NCBI GenBank assembly: GCA_965242795.1
Contig: OZ251505.1
Span: forward strand, 434,001-498,000
DNA length: 64,000 bases
Reading direction: 5' to 3'
Source: Bin18 sp965242795
GTDB taxonomy: Bacteria; Desulfobacterota; Binatia; Bin18
Of this stretch, positions 9,427-18,283 are shown in pieces. The position numbers and the translations under genes are program-made. A model generated the notes under the pieces. It did no database searches and was not told the origin of the DNA. It saw only the letters and a list, made by a program, of their open reading frames with translations. Numbering within the stretch: the first letter of the stretch is position 1; every line of letters starts with the position of its first letter.

Positions 9427-9520
9427 GTCGAGAGGCTATACCACAAGCCCGAACGGGATGGCACGGGAGTTGCGCAATCCCCAAGCGACAAGATAAGCAA
9501 GCGAACCGGAGCACGAACCC

Positions 9521-11287
9521 ATGCTGCGCGAGTTGCAATTGGCGAACTTCAAGGCGTTCGGCGAGAAGGTGAGAATCCCGATTCGTCCGCTGACGCTCAT
9601 CTTCGGCGCCAACTCCTCCGGCAAGAGTTCCGTCTTCCAGGCGTTGTTGCTCTTGAAGCAGACGCTGGAGGAGGCGCAGAGCCCAGAGACCCTCCTACTT
9701 TTCAAAGGCAATTTGGTGGACCTGGGAACGTATAGAGACATCGTACACCGGCACGATGTCGATCTGAGTTTCGAGGTTGGAGTACAATTCGATAAAAAAA
9801 ACTTCAAGGATGCAGATATAGAAAAAGACGTGTACGGGGAAGAATGGTCGCGAGCTTCTCCCCCGATCAGTCGAGTAAAGGGACCCGGATCGTTACCCAA
9901 CGCACGAGAAATTCTCAATGATGCAGACGCATTGAGTGCCGGCATGACGATCAAGTTTTTCGAAAATTCCGGCAAATCGGAGGTGAATGTCCATATCGGA
10001 AACGAATCTTTACCTCTGATTTCGTATGATGACGGTTCTCCTTTCAAGATGCACATGAATTTCGATTCAAGATTCTGGCATCCCTGGTGGGGGTTGATGA
10101 AACATACGATTAAGGGAACCTTGCTCAAAGTGGCCCACTCCGTAGGTGTCAATGGAGAAGAAATATATCGATCCGACGGCACTGGCAAATACAAGACTCG
10201 GACGGAACTTGAGCGGCTTCTAGACAATTATGAATGGAAGGACGTGACAAGAGATCTCGAGCGGATGAAAAAATTCCGTTTCGCTAGTTCTTACCCGTCT
10301 CAGTTTAGGACTGTGAAGTCCGTCGAAAATGCCAAACTTTATATTCCTGCCATCATGTTTAACCGTGGACTACCTCCCCTAGAACACAGTCCCCTCAATG
10401 AAGACAGTCCCCTCAATTGGAAGATACGCACCCGGGCGGACTATTCCCGGCCTCCTGGTTCAGAATCCATATCTGCAATAGCAGACTCCTGGAACGTTGG
10501 GGAGGAGTTAGGTCGTTCCATCAATCAATTCACGTCCGATGTAGGTTCTCTTTTTCATCGGAGCCTAAAAGAATCGGTATATCTCGGTCCTCTGAGGAGC
10601 CAACCCGAGCGTCATTACCTATTCAGAGGGGATACGGCAGAACACGTCGAGCAAGCCGGAGAAAATCTTGCCGATCTTTTGTTCAAAATGTCACAAGATC
10701 GACAGGGCCATCTACAAAATGAACGTCTCGATAAGATCAATGACGCCCTCAAGCTTCTCGGCATAAAATACGAACTCAGACTGTCAAGATTACAAAACGA
10801 GAATAAGACGCCAAGCAACATCTTCTCTCTGGTTCTCGTTGACCGCCAAGGGGTCGAAGCCAACGTCCGGGATGTCGGTTTTGGTATCAGCCAGGTGCTT
10901 CCCATTGTCGTACAGAGCAGACTTTCGGAGAAGCAGATGCTTTTGATCGAACAGCCCGAAATTCACCTGCACCCCGCCCATCAGGCCGAACTCGGCGACC
11001 TGTTCATCCGGTCCGCCCTCGGCGAACAACGCAATACCTTCTTGTTGGAGACACACAGCGAACACCTGATCCTCCGCATCCTGCGCCGTATCCGCGAAAC
11101 GACGGAAAAGGGAAAGCCCTCGGACCCGGACGTCCCCCCGATCCGCCCGGAGGACGTGTCCGTTCTCTACGTGCAGCCGAGCAAGAACGGCGCCCGTGTC
11201 ATCGAGATTCCGGTTACCGAAGACGGCGATTTCGCGCGCAACTGGCCGGGCGGCTTCTTCTCCGAGCGCGTCGAAGACCTGTTCTAG
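9521..11287 (+). CDS. AAA family ATPase with C-terminal DUF3696 (OLD/ABC-type, putative defence)
   Basis: 588 residues. Walker A is GANSSGKSS (29-37). An ABC-signature-like DVGFGISQVLPIV lies at 451-463, the Walker B region LLIEQPEIHLHP at 474-485 and ETHSEHL at 510-516. The C-terminal DUF3696-like tail starts near VSVLYVQPS. The second Walker B acidic position is Gln (Q478), which I believe is common in this family. The middle of the gene is clearly more AT-rich than its neighbours, a sign of transfer. GGAG lies nine nt before the ATG. Two bases separate its stop from the next gene's ATG, so the two proteins almost certainly work together. Such SMC-like ATPases often pair with a nuclease in anti-phage systems. 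Confidence 0.88.
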   Translation: MLRELQLANFKAFGEKVRIPIRPLTLIFGANSSGKSSVFQALLLLKQTLEEAQSPETLLLFKGNLVDLGTYRDIVHRHDVDLSFEVGVQFDKKNFKDADIEKDVYGEEWSRASPPISRVKGPGSLPNAREILNDADALSAGMTIKFFENSGKSEVNVHIGNESLPLISYDDGSPFKMHMNFDSRFWHPWWGLMKHTIKGTLLKVAHSVGVNGEEIYRSDGTGKYKTRTELERLLDNYEWKDVTRDLERMKKFRFASSYPSQFRTVKSVENAKLYIPAIMFNRGLPPLEHSPLNEDSPLNWKIRTRADYSRPPGSESISAIADSWNVGEELGRSINQFTSDVGSLFHRSLKESVYLGPLRSQPERHYLFRGDTAEHVEQAGENLADLLFKMSQDRQGHLQNERLDKINDALKLLGIKYELRLSRLQNENKTPSNIFSLVLVDRQGVEANVRDVGFGISQVLPIVVQSRLSEKQMLLIEQPEIHLHPAHQAELGDLFIRSALGEQRNTFLLETHSEHLILRILRRIRETTEKGKPSDPDVPPIRPEDVSVLYVQPSKNGARVIEIPVTEDGDFARNWPGGFFSERVEDLF

Positions 11288-11289
11288 CC

Positions 11290-12228
11290 ATGATCCACGA
11301 ATACGCGTTGGAACCCGAAGTCGTCGCCTCGTGGCATGACCGCGTCAAATTCCGGTTCTTCATCGACCAGTTCGGATGTGGAGCCGGACGGGTCGTCGGG
11401 ATGTATCCGAGCAAAACGAATTGGAGAAAACACGTTCGGGCGGCGTTGGATGCCGACTTTTCTCCAACCGACAAAGATCGAAAGAGAGTGGAGGAGATCG
11501 TCAAGAAACTCATTGCGTCCAAGGTGCAACGTGATGGGAGTGAATGGAACGGCACGCTTGATTGGCTCACCAACGCGGAAAGCGAACATCTCCGCAAACC
11601 CTTCCACGCCATTCTTGCCCGTGAGAACCCGCGCAATAACGAGACGGTCATGCGTGAAGCCGACGTCCTGGAAAGAGAAGCAGCCGGTTGGAATGCTCCA
11701 CACTCGATAGTTGTCCGACGGAGTGCGGAGAACATGGCGGAGTGCGTGGCACTGATGCTGCGTTGTGCAACCCGCGTACTCTTCGTCGATCCGTATTTCC
11801 GGGCCGACAAACCACGATTCAGAGAGCCACTAGCCGCGTTTCTTCGGCGGGTCAGCCCACAAGCCACGCTGGAAATTCATGCCTCAGCCTCTTACAAAAA
11901 CGCTCCGAATGAGGAGCATTTCCGGAACGAATCTGAACGCGACTTGCAGCGTCATTCCGTCATTCCAGACGGACGAGAACTCACGGTGTACCGTTGGCGA
12001 GACCGTACAGGCGGCGAAAAAATGCACAATCGTTACGTCTTGACCGACATCGGCGGCGTCGAATTCGGCGCCGGGCTGGATGAAGGGGAGGAGGGTACTA
12101 AAGACGATGTCAACCGCTTGGGCGCGGAGCCCTACGAAAAGCGGTATCAGGACTATGCCGGACCGTGCTTCTCCTTCGATCCTGATGGTGAGCCGTTCCG
12201 TGTTCCATCCAACCAGGAACGGACATAA
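11290..12228 (+). CDS. PLD-like protein with a single HxRx4D motif, partner of the ATPase
   Basis: 312 residues. The N-terminal ~135 residues are charged and unrecognised. From ~140 on there is a phospholipase-D/MIT-C-like fold: strand VLFVDPYFR (163-171), strand LEIHAS (194-199), and HNRYVLTD at 246-253, which matches HxKx4D with Lys replaced by Arg. PLD nucleases need two HKD motifs, usually by dimerisation when only one is present. The gene is coupled to the ATPase gene (2-bp gap) and shares its lower GC. The likely role is effector or sensor of an ATPase-driven defence module; this is inference from architecture, and the Lys-to-Arg change may mean it binds rather than cuts. Confidence 0.6.
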   Translation: MIHEYALEPEVVASWHDRVKFRFFIDQFGCGAGRVVGMYPSKTNWRKHVRAALDADFSPTDKDRKRVEEIVKKLIASKVQRDGSEWNGTLDWLTNAESEHLRKPFHAILARENPRNNETVMREADVLEREAAGWNAPHSIVVRRSAENMAECVALMLRCATRVLFVDPYFRADKPRFREPLAAFLRRVSPQATLEIHASASYKNAPNEEHFRNESERDLQRHSVIPDGRELTVYRWRDRTGGEKMHNRYVLTDIGGVEFGAGLDEGEEGTKDDVNRLGAEPYEKRYQDYAGPCFSFDPDGEPFRVPSNQERT

Positions 12229-12308
12229 AGTCGAGCCAGAAAATTTGCTCGGCCTTCCGGGGGGAGAAAAAATTTCTCGGAATGCCGGCGCCAGCGATGA
12301 AATGTAGA

Positions 12309-12713
12309 TTACGCCGCGTCCCGCGGCGGGGGCAGTTCGCGCGAAACGATGTACTGCAAGACGCTCTGCGGCGTAATCAGTCCCACCACAATGCCTTGGC
12401 GCACCACCGGCAGGTGATGGATGTGCTGCTCGCGCAGGATGCGGATCACGTGATCCGCGGGGGTGAACTCGTCAACGGTCGTCACGGGCGCGGTCATCAG
12501 CGTCGGAATGGTCGCCTCGCCCGGCTGCGGCCCCAAAAAGGCGTCCAGCACGTCGCTTTCGGTGATGATGCCCAGCACGTGGCCGTCGGCGTCCGTCACC
12601 GGGAGCCCGGTGATGTCCAGACGGGCGAGGCGCCGCGCCGTCTCCGCCAACGTCGTCTCGGGCGTGACCACCACGTCGTTGACCACCATGAGTTGCCGGG
12701 CGTGTCCTCTCAC
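12309..12713 (-). CDS. Tandem CBS-domain protein
   Basis: 134 residues made of two CBS repeats. The first (residues ~8-60) contains ITGLPVTDADGHVLGIITESDVL; the second (~70-125) contains HIHHLPVVRQGIVVGLIT. Stand-alone CBS pairs bind adenosine nucleotides and act as energy sensors or regulators of partner proteins. It is convergent with the PLD-like gene and has no operon partner, so its target is unknown. Confidence 0.9.
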   Translation of the reverse strand: MRGHARQLMVVNDVVVTPETTLAETARRLARLDITGLPVTDADGHVLGIITESDVLDAFLGPQPGEATIPTLMTAPVTTVDEFTPADHVIRILREQHIHHLPVVRQGIVVGLITPQSVLQYIVSRELPPPRDAA

Positions 12714-12843
12714 TGAAGCCTCCCCGCGGGCGACCGGGTCTGCCGAAGCAAGCCGCTGGGCCGGACGGAGCCTATCAGGCGCGCGCAGTGTGGCATACCC
12801 GGCCGGGCCGGTCGAGCTTGGAACCTCAGTCCGGTATCCGAGA

Positions 12844-12849
12844 TATAAT
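12844..12849 (+). promoter_or_regulatory. Possible -10 box upstream of the toxin-antitoxin pair
   Basis: A perfect TATAAT stands out in GC-rich DNA 135 bp before the antitoxin start. The best -35 candidate, TTGGAA at 12818-12823, is 20 bp away, longer than ideal, so the assignment is tentative. Confidence 0.3.
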
Positions 12850-12984
12850 AGAGAGGCCGAAGTATCGGATTTCCAAAGGTTCGGCTTGACCGGTCTGAAA
12901 TTTCCTGTTCCCTTTCGCCCATAAAGGCGGGAACCTGGTGCGGAGTAGCCATCAAAACGGCGAGAGGCTGGGAGGGCTCCGAAA

Positions 12985-13233
12985 ATGACCGCAAGGGAAC
13001 AGCTTCACCAATTGGTGGACACGTTACCGGAACACGATCTGGCAACCGCGGAACGTGTGCTGGCCGGATTGTCCGCACTGTCCGATCCTGTGAGGGCGGC
13101 GCTGGCAACGGCACCCCCTGACGATGAACCCCTGACGGACGCCGAAGCGGAACAGATTGCCGCCGGCGAACGCGACATCGAAAACGGGCGAATGGTTACA
13201 AACGCCCAAGTTCGTACCCACCTTGGGCTGTGA
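12985..13233 (+). CDS. Putative antitoxin of a RelE/ParE-type module
   Basis: 82 residues, strongly acidic in the C-terminal half (around DDEPLTDAEAEQIAAGE), with an N-terminal helical region (residues 1-35). The stop overlaps the following toxin's GTG by 4 bp, the usual coupling of antitoxin and toxin. The N terminus does not clearly match a named DNA-binding fold; it resembles short helical proteins annotated beside RelE toxins. Role is inferred mostly from position. Confidence 0.68.
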   Translation: MTAREQLHQLVDTLPEHDLATAERVLAGLSALSDPVRAALATAPPDDEPLTDAEAEQIAAGERDIENGRMVTNAQVRTHLGL

Positions 13234-13472
13234 CGGTCCACTACACCAAGCGAGCCGTGAAGGACCTCGAGAGGCTTCCACGCACCGGCCAACGGCGAAT
13301 CGTGGAGGCAGTGGATCGCTTCGCCATGAACGGCGTCGGTGACGTGCGGACACTGACGGGACGATGGCGGGGGAGGTTTCGCTTGCGCGTCGGAACGTTG
13401 CGCGTCATTTTCCGTATGGACGACGGTATCAACGTCGTTCGTGTGCTGCACCGGCGGGAGGCATACCGTTAG
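13230..13472 (+). CDS. RelE/ParE-superfamily toxin
   Basis: 80 residues with the RelE pattern: VHYTKRAVKDLERLP at the N terminus, the Leu-Thr-Gly-Arg-Trp-Arg-Gly-Arg-Phe-Arg-Leu-Arg-Val-Gly core (residues ~42-57), RVIFRMD and the terminal strand VVRVLHRREAYR. RelE members cut mRNA on the ribosome; ParE members poison gyrase. The basic core and terminal Arg/Tyr residues favour the RelE branch, but this is not decisive. Expression should be coupled to the antitoxin through the GTGA overlap. Confidence 0.85.
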   Translation: MTVHYTKRAVKDLERLPRTGQRRIVEAVDRFAMNGVGDVRTLTGRWRGRFRLRVGTLRVIFRMDDGINVVRVLHRREAYR

Positions 13473-13631
13473 AGAATGACGATCAAGACACTTCTGACCG
13501 TAATGCGGCAACGGTCCCCCGATTCCGAATCGACGCGCTTGGGGAGATGCGTTCAGGTCATTCACACGTCTGTCTTTTCTCAGTATAGTGGCGGGCCACG
13601 CCGGTCGGGTGCGTAAGGCACGCTGGGTCGC

Positions 13632-14402
13632 ATGAATCGAATACGAACGACGAGATCGCGGACATGGCGCTGGGGGCTGCTCGGAGTTGCGGCCCTGACG
13701 GCGCTGAGCTTGGGCGAGTTCGCCGCGCCCGTGCCATGCGAAGCGCAGTTCCTGAACCAGGGGATGCGCATGGGGAGCCAACTGACGCGCCAGAGCCGGA
13801 CCCGATTGCGCCAGGAGAAGCAGAAACGCGGCACCGGCCCGGAAATCGAAGAGGTCGTCCGCCGGCTCGCCAACGACCGACCCGAGACGCGCATGGCCGC
13901 GGTCAAGTCGCTCGGGGAAATGCAGAATCCCAAGGTCGTCGATTATCTGCTCAACGCGACCGCGGATTCCGACATCCGGGTCAAGGTCAAAGCCATCGAA
14001 TACCTGGGGAAGATGCGCGCGACGGATGCCACGACCGCGCTGGCGCAGCAGCTTTTTCTGCGCGACGTGCATACCGGAGTCAAGAAAAAAGTGCTGATCG
14101 CGTTGGGCAAGATCGGCGACCCGCGCGGCGCCACGCCCATCATCGAGTTCATGAGCCGCGACCTGGACGAGCCCACGTTGGGCACCGCGCTGTTCGCGCT
14201 CAAGGAAGTCGGCACCGAGGACGTGCTGACGTTTCTCGACGAATTCTCGCGGATCGAAGAGTCCGTCCAACTGCGGCGGCTGGCGGCCGACGCGGCAATG
14301 GACATTCGGACGCGCCTGTCGCCGGAATTCGCGCCGGTCGTCCCGTCGTTCGTGAAACAGGTCGAACTGCGCGAGAAGATGCAGAAAGGCGGCGAAGGCT
14401 GA
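13632..14402 (+). CDS. HEAT-repeat protein with signal peptide
   Basis: 256 residues. Residues 1-39 form a basic then hydrophobic signal segment ending near PCEAQF. Residues ~70-235 are HEAT/PBS-lyase-type repeats (RPETRMAAVKSLGEM, DIRVKVKAIEYLGKM, VKKKVLIALGKIGD). These form helical scaffolds for protein binding. It precedes the htrA-type protease gene by 83 bp on the same strand, so the two may be co-transcribed and act in the periplasm; the partner protein is unknown. Confidence 0.85.
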   Translation: MNRIRTTRSRTWRWGLLGVAALTALSLGEFAAPVPCEAQFLNQGMRMGSQLTRQSRTRLRQEKQKRGTGPEIEEVVRRLANDRPETRMAAVKSLGEMQNPKVVDYLLNATADSDIRVKVKAIEYLGKMRATDATTALAQQLFLRDVHTGVKKKVLIALGKIGDPRGATPIIEFMSRDLDEPTLGTALFALKEVGTEDVLTFLDEFSRIEESVQLRRLAADAAMDIRTRLSPEFAPVVPSFVKQVELREKMQKGGEG

Positions 14403-14485
14403 CGTCCCGCTCCCAACCTCCCCGCCCGCGTTGCCGAAGGCCGCGGGCGCACGGAAACTTCACGCCCAACAGAGGAACCTCGTCC

Positions 14486-16006
14486 ATGTCAACCACCGTG
14501 TCGATGCGACGCTTCCGGTTCGGTTTCATCTCTCTCGTCCTGGCGGCCCCGTTCCTGATGGACGTCGGATCGCTCCATGCCCTCGACCTGTTCGGCACGC
14601 CCAAAGCCGAGGAGGCTGAAGAGAAGCCGAAAGCCACGGCGCCGGCGGCGGCGTCTCCGGCCAGCCGGCTGCCGCATTTCACCGAGATCGCCAAAACCAC
14701 CATGCCGGCGGTCGTCAACATCTCGACGACGCAGAAATCCATGAGGCGGTCCCGTCGGGGCCAGCGGCCGATGCCCGGTCCGTTCGGCATGCCCGGCCCT
14801 TTCGGGGACGACCTGTTCGAGGAATTCTTCCGCCGCTTCCGCCCGCCGCAACAGCGCCAGCGGCGCAGCCTGGGATCGGGTTTCATCATCAGCACGGACG
14901 GCTACATCGTCACCAACGAACACGTGGTCGGCGAGGCGGAGAAAATCACGGTCCGCCTGTCCGGCGAGGAAGAGTTCGAGGCCGAAGTCGTGGGCACCGA
15001 CGACAAGACCGACCTGGCGTTGATCAAGATCGAATCCGACCAGCCCCTGCGGACCGTGCCGCTGGGCACGTCCGCGGATCTGCAGATCGGCGACTGGGTC
15101 ATGGCGATCGGCAACCCCTTCGGGTTGGAACAGACGGTGACCGCGGGCATCGTCAGCGCCAAGGGCCGGGTCATCGGCGCCGGCCCGTACGACGACTTCA
15201 TTCAGACCGACGCCTCCATCAACCCCGGCAACTCCGGCGGCCCGCTGCTCAACCTGCAAGGCGAGGTCGTGGGGATCAACTCGGCCATCTTCAGCGGCAG
15301 CGGCGGGAACATCGGGATCGGCTTCGCGATTCCCGTCGATATGGCGCGCGCGATCATCGACCAGTTGCAGAGCACCGGCAAGGTGACGCGCGGGTGGTTG
15401 GGCGTCGCGATCCAGACGGTCACGAGCGAGTTGGCCGAGTCCTTCGACCTGGACGAGCCGAGCGGCGCGCTGGTCGCCGAGGTCACCGAGGACGGCCCCG
15501 CGAAAAAAGCCGGGCTGGCGCGCGGCGACATCATCACCCACTTCAAGGGTCGGAAGGTCGTCAAGTCGCACGAACTGCCGGCGATGGTCGCCCGTTCCGC
15601 GGTCGGCGAACAGGTCGAGATCAGGATCCTGCGCGGCGGCAAATCGCGCACGCTCACGGTCACGCTGGGCGAACTCACCGACCGCGTGGCGCGCGCCGGC
15701 GGGCAGGAAGAGATCGAAGCGGGCTGGGGCATGACCGTGTCCGGCATTTCGGACGAACACCTCCAGCGCTATCGCCTGCCCGAGGATCAACAGGGCGTGG
15801 TGGTCACCGAGGTCGAGTCCGGCGGGCCGGCGGAAATGGCCGGCATCCGGCCCGGGGACGTGATCGAAGAGGTCAACCGGCAGGCCGTGAACTCGGTGGG
15901 CGACTTCACGGGCATCCTGGACAAATCCGGACAGACCGACACCCTGCTGCTGCTCGTGCGGCGCGGAAACTTCACGTCCTTCTTTCCGCTCCGCAAGCGG
16001 AACTGA
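14486..16006 (+). CDS. HtrA/Deg family periplasmic serine protease with two PDZ domains
   Basis: 506 residues: signal peptide (1-~33), a flexible proline- and glycine-rich linker, trypsin-like domain (~100-300) and two PDZ domains (~305-400 and ~415-500). The catalytic triad is H146 (TNEHVVG), D176 (KTDLAL) and S250 (NPGNSGGPL). The length and two PDZ domains match DegP/DegQ. It degrades or refolds misfolded envelope proteins. Upstream is a HEAT-repeat secreted protein gene. No heat-shock sigma site was identified. Confidence 0.95.
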   Translation: MSTTVSMRRFRFGFISLVLAAPFLMDVGSLHALDLFGTPKAEEAEEKPKATAPAAASPASRLPHFTEIAKTTMPAVVNISTTQKSMRRSRRGQRPMPGPFGMPGPFGDDLFEEFFRRFRPPQQRQRRSLGSGFIISTDGYIVTNEHVVGEAEKITVRLSGEEEFEAEVVGTDDKTDLALIKIESDQPLRTVPLGTSADLQIGDWVMAIGNPFGLEQTVTAGIVSAKGRVIGAGPYDDFIQTDASINPGNSGGPLLNLQGEVVGINSAIFSGSGGNIGIGFAIPVDMARAIIDQLQSTGKVTRGWLGVAIQTVTSELAESFDLDEPSGALVAEVTEDGPAKKAGLARGDIITHFKGRKVVKSHELPAMVARSAVGEQVEIRILRGGKSRTLTVTLGELTDRVARAGGQEEIEAGWGMTVSGISDEHLQRYRLPEDQQGVVVTEVESGGPAEMAGIRPGDVIEEVNRQAVNSVGDFTGILDKSGQTDTLLLLVRRGNFTSFFPLRKRN

Positions 16007-16057
16007 CGCGGCGTGCGGCCGGCGGGCGAATCGTCCGGGAGCGGCGGCCCGCGGCGC

Positions 16058-16456
16058 TCAGGCTTTTTCGTCTTTCAGGTCCTGGGCGAACTCGATGATG
16101 TGCCCGTCCGGGTCGCGCACGTAGGCCGTGCGTTGCCCCCATGCCCGCGTCGTCGGCGGGGTGACCGCCGCGGCGCCGCCGGCCAGCACTTCGGCATACG
16201 CGGCGTCGACGTCGTCCACCTTGAAGCCCAACTCGAACCCCGCGGCCCCGGCTGGCGGCGCGGCGATCTCGAACCCCAACGCCTTGGACATGGCAGGCCG
16301 GGTATAGAACCCGATCCGGGTGACGCCGGTATCGAGTTGGGCGTACTCCCCGGACCGGTGTCCCAAGCGCAGGCCGAGGACGCGCGTATAGAAGTCCACG
16401 GCCCGGTCGACGTCCTCGACGATCAGGATCACGTAGTCCGCGGCGCGGAGTTGCAT
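16058..16456 (-). CDS. VOC (glyoxalase/bleomycin-resistance) family protein
   Basis: 132 residues with two beta-alpha-beta-beta-beta modules: VILIVEDVDRAVDFYTRVLGL at the start and the closing YVRDPDGHIIEFAQD, the usual metal-ligand region of VOC enzymes. It starts 19 bp after the ispH stop on the same strand and lacks an obvious ribosome site, so translation may be coupled to ispH. Substrate unknown; the family covers lyases, dioxygenases and drug-binding proteins. Confidence 0.88.
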   Translation of the reverse strand: MQLRAADYVILIVEDVDRAVDFYTRVLGLRLGHRSGEYAQLDTGVTRIGFYTRPAMSKALGFEIAAPPAGAAGFELGFKVDDVDAAYAEVLAGGAAAVTPPTTRAWGQRTAYVRDPDGHIIEFAQDLKDEKA

Positions 16457-16475
16457 GGCTGGGTGCGGGCGCGGG

Positions 16476-17720
16476 TCAGCCCGCGGCGGCCTCGGCTGAG
16501 GGATAGGGATGCAGGACCTCGTCCATGCCCCGCGCTCCCGGAAAGAAGGACAGCACGCGGATCAGGACCTCGTCCACGATGGCGTCGGGACAGGACGCGC
16601 CGCAGGTGAGCGCGACGTCCACCGGACGGTGGGCAGGCAGCCAGTCCGTGGTGGTCACGACCGACTGCGACGACAGGACGAAATGGTGGATGCGCCGGTC
16701 GGACGCAATCTCCTCCGCGCCCCGAATGAAATACGTCGGCATGGCATCCTGACACAGTTCGACGATGTGCGAGGTATTGGAGGAATTGTACCCGCCGACG
16801 ACCAGCGCCAAATCGGCACCGTGCCGGATCAGCGCGTACGTGGCGTGCTGGTTCTCGTTGGTGGCGTAGCACAGCGTGTCGGACGTATCGGCGAAGGTGT
16901 CGGCCAGCGCGGCTTCGCCGTAGCGGTCGGCCAGTGCGGCGCGCAGAATTCTGGCGACTTGGCGCGTCTCCGACGCCAGCATGGTCGTCTGGTTCACCAC
17001 TCCGAGCCGATGCAGGTCGCGCGTCGGGTCGAATCCTTCCGAACACTTGTGGCCGAAGCGGTCGAAGAACACCGCGGGTTGGAGCCTTCCGCGGATGATG
17101 TCGCCCAGGACGTTCGCCTCTTCGCAGTTGAGCACGACAACGGTCGGCGCGTCCTGGATGCTGTGCGAAAACGTGGCGCGGGTCTCCTCGTGGGACGCCT
17201 TGCCGTGCACGACGACGGTGTAACCCGCGTGTCCCAACTGGGCGCTCCGCTTCCAGACTTTCTCCACGAACGGGCACGTCGTGTTGTAGGTATATGGGTC
17301 GAGGCCGCGGCGCGCCAAGGCTTCCTGCACCTCGATGCTCGCGCCGAAGGCCGGCACCACCACGATGTCGTCCGCGGTGAGTTCGTCCCACCCGATCAGG
17401 TGTTCGCCCGAGGACGAGAAGATGAACCGCACGCCCCGGTCCTGCAGGTCGCGGTTGACCGCGGGGTTGTGGATCATCTCGCTGAGGAAGAAGACCCGCT
17501 TGTCGCCGTTCTCGGCCAGCGTCCGGTAGGCGATCTCGACCGCGTTTTCCACGCCGAAGCAGAAACCGAAGTGCCGGGCCAGAATGAAGCGCACCGGCCC
17601 GAAGTCGAGCACGGTCGGCAGATGGTCCTGCTTGCGCGGGTCCTGGAATTGGCGGGATTTCTTGACCCGCGAAATCACCGAGCTTTTGTAGAAGTCCGGG
17701 ATGTCGAACTGCCGCGCCAT
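16476..17720 (-). CDS. ispH: 4-hydroxy-3-methylbut-2-enyl diphosphate reductase, long (plant/cyanobacterial) form
   Basis: 414 residues, versus about 315 in Escherichia coli, matching the longer plant/cyanobacterial class of IspH with extra N-terminal residues and insertions. It performs the last step of the MEP pathway, making IPP and DMAPP with a [4Fe-4S] cluster. The three cluster ligands are visible: C54 (FGFCFGVENA), C149 (NTTCPFVEKVW) and C284 (DTLCYATNENQ); VVNQTTMLASET is the substrate-binding region. The ATG at 17720 was chosen because upstream in-frame sequence is low-complexity. Other MEP genes are not in the window. Confidence 0.93.
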   Translation of the reverse strand: MARQFDIPDFYKSSVISRVKKSRQFQDPRKQDHLPTVLDFGPVRFILARHFGFCFGVENAVEIAYRTLAENGDKRVFFLSEMIHNPAVNRDLQDRGVRFIFSSSGEHLIGWDELTADDIVVVPAFGASIEVQEALARRGLDPYTYNTTCPFVEKVWKRSAQLGHAGYTVVVHGKASHEETRATFSHSIQDAPTVVVLNCEEANVLGDIIRGRLQPAVFFDRFGHKCSEGFDPTRDLHRLGVVNQTTMLASETRQVARILRAALADRYGEAALADTFADTSDTLCYATNENQHATYALIRHGADLALVVGGYNSSNTSHIVELCQDAMPTYFIRGAEEIASDRRIHHFVLSSQSVVTTTDWLPAHRPVDVALTCGASCPDAIVDEVLIRVLSFFPGARGMDEVLHPYPSAEAAAG

Positions 17721-17938
17721 GTCTCTGTATGCAGGATTTCCGCCGGAGTCGCGGGCGGGCCGCCGACTGTCCGAACGCGGGGAAGATGCGGGATTCTGCC
17801 TACCAGATTCGGGCCGGGGCCGCAATTCTCGCCCCGTCGGCGGATGAGGCAGTCTTCCTTTGCAAGGGAATTCCATACAAGAGGGTCCTCCTGGTCAAAG
17901 AGCTGGGGTGCGGGGCGAAGGCCGCGGTGACCTCGGGG

Positions 17939-18106
17939 TTCGTTTCGACAGGCTCAACGAACTGAGGGGGGCGGGGAAGGTCCTTGAGCCCGTCGAAAGG
18001 CCGGGGGCTGGGGCAGTGTGGGAGAGCGGAGGTCCTGTTGGGGTTCGCTTCGAGCCTTCGAGCCTTCGACAAGCTCGGGACAGCGCCGGCTCGACGAACT
18101 GAGGGT
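17939..18106. repeat. Cluster of dispersed TTCGACAGGCTCA-type repeats
   Basis: At least three degenerate copies lie between ispH and frmA: GTTCG(T)TTCGACAGGCTCAACGAAC near 17939-17963 with the ends able to pair, CTTGAGCCCGTCGAAAGG at 17983-18000, and a compound copy at 18049-18106. The same family recurs near 27266, 38949, 45832, 51508, 56540, 61938, 63055 and 63188. Orientation varies and all copies are intergenic. Confidence 0.8.
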
Positions 18107-18283
18107 TGGAGAAGTCCCTACGACACCGGGTGACTGTACGGGAGTTCTGACTGAGAGACGCCCACGCCCGCGGCTTGTTCCGTTTAAGGGCCTATGGTAC
18201 GGGCTCGGAGGGTCTTCCGACGCCGCCCGGAATCGAAGCCGGGCCGGGAAAACAGGAACGAACGGAAAGAAAGGACGCTCATC

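Noticed and set aside
12264..12278. GAGAAA-AAA-TTTCTC as an intrinsic terminator after the PLD-like gene
   Set aside because: The stem is short and AT-only and no T run follows; probably chance in an AT-rich tail.
13664..14485. An N-terminal extension that would fuse a HEAT-protein-overlapping frame to the HtrA protease
   Set aside because: The extension is Arg/Pro-rich and out of frame with the real HEAT protein; the protease has its own signal peptide starting at 14486.
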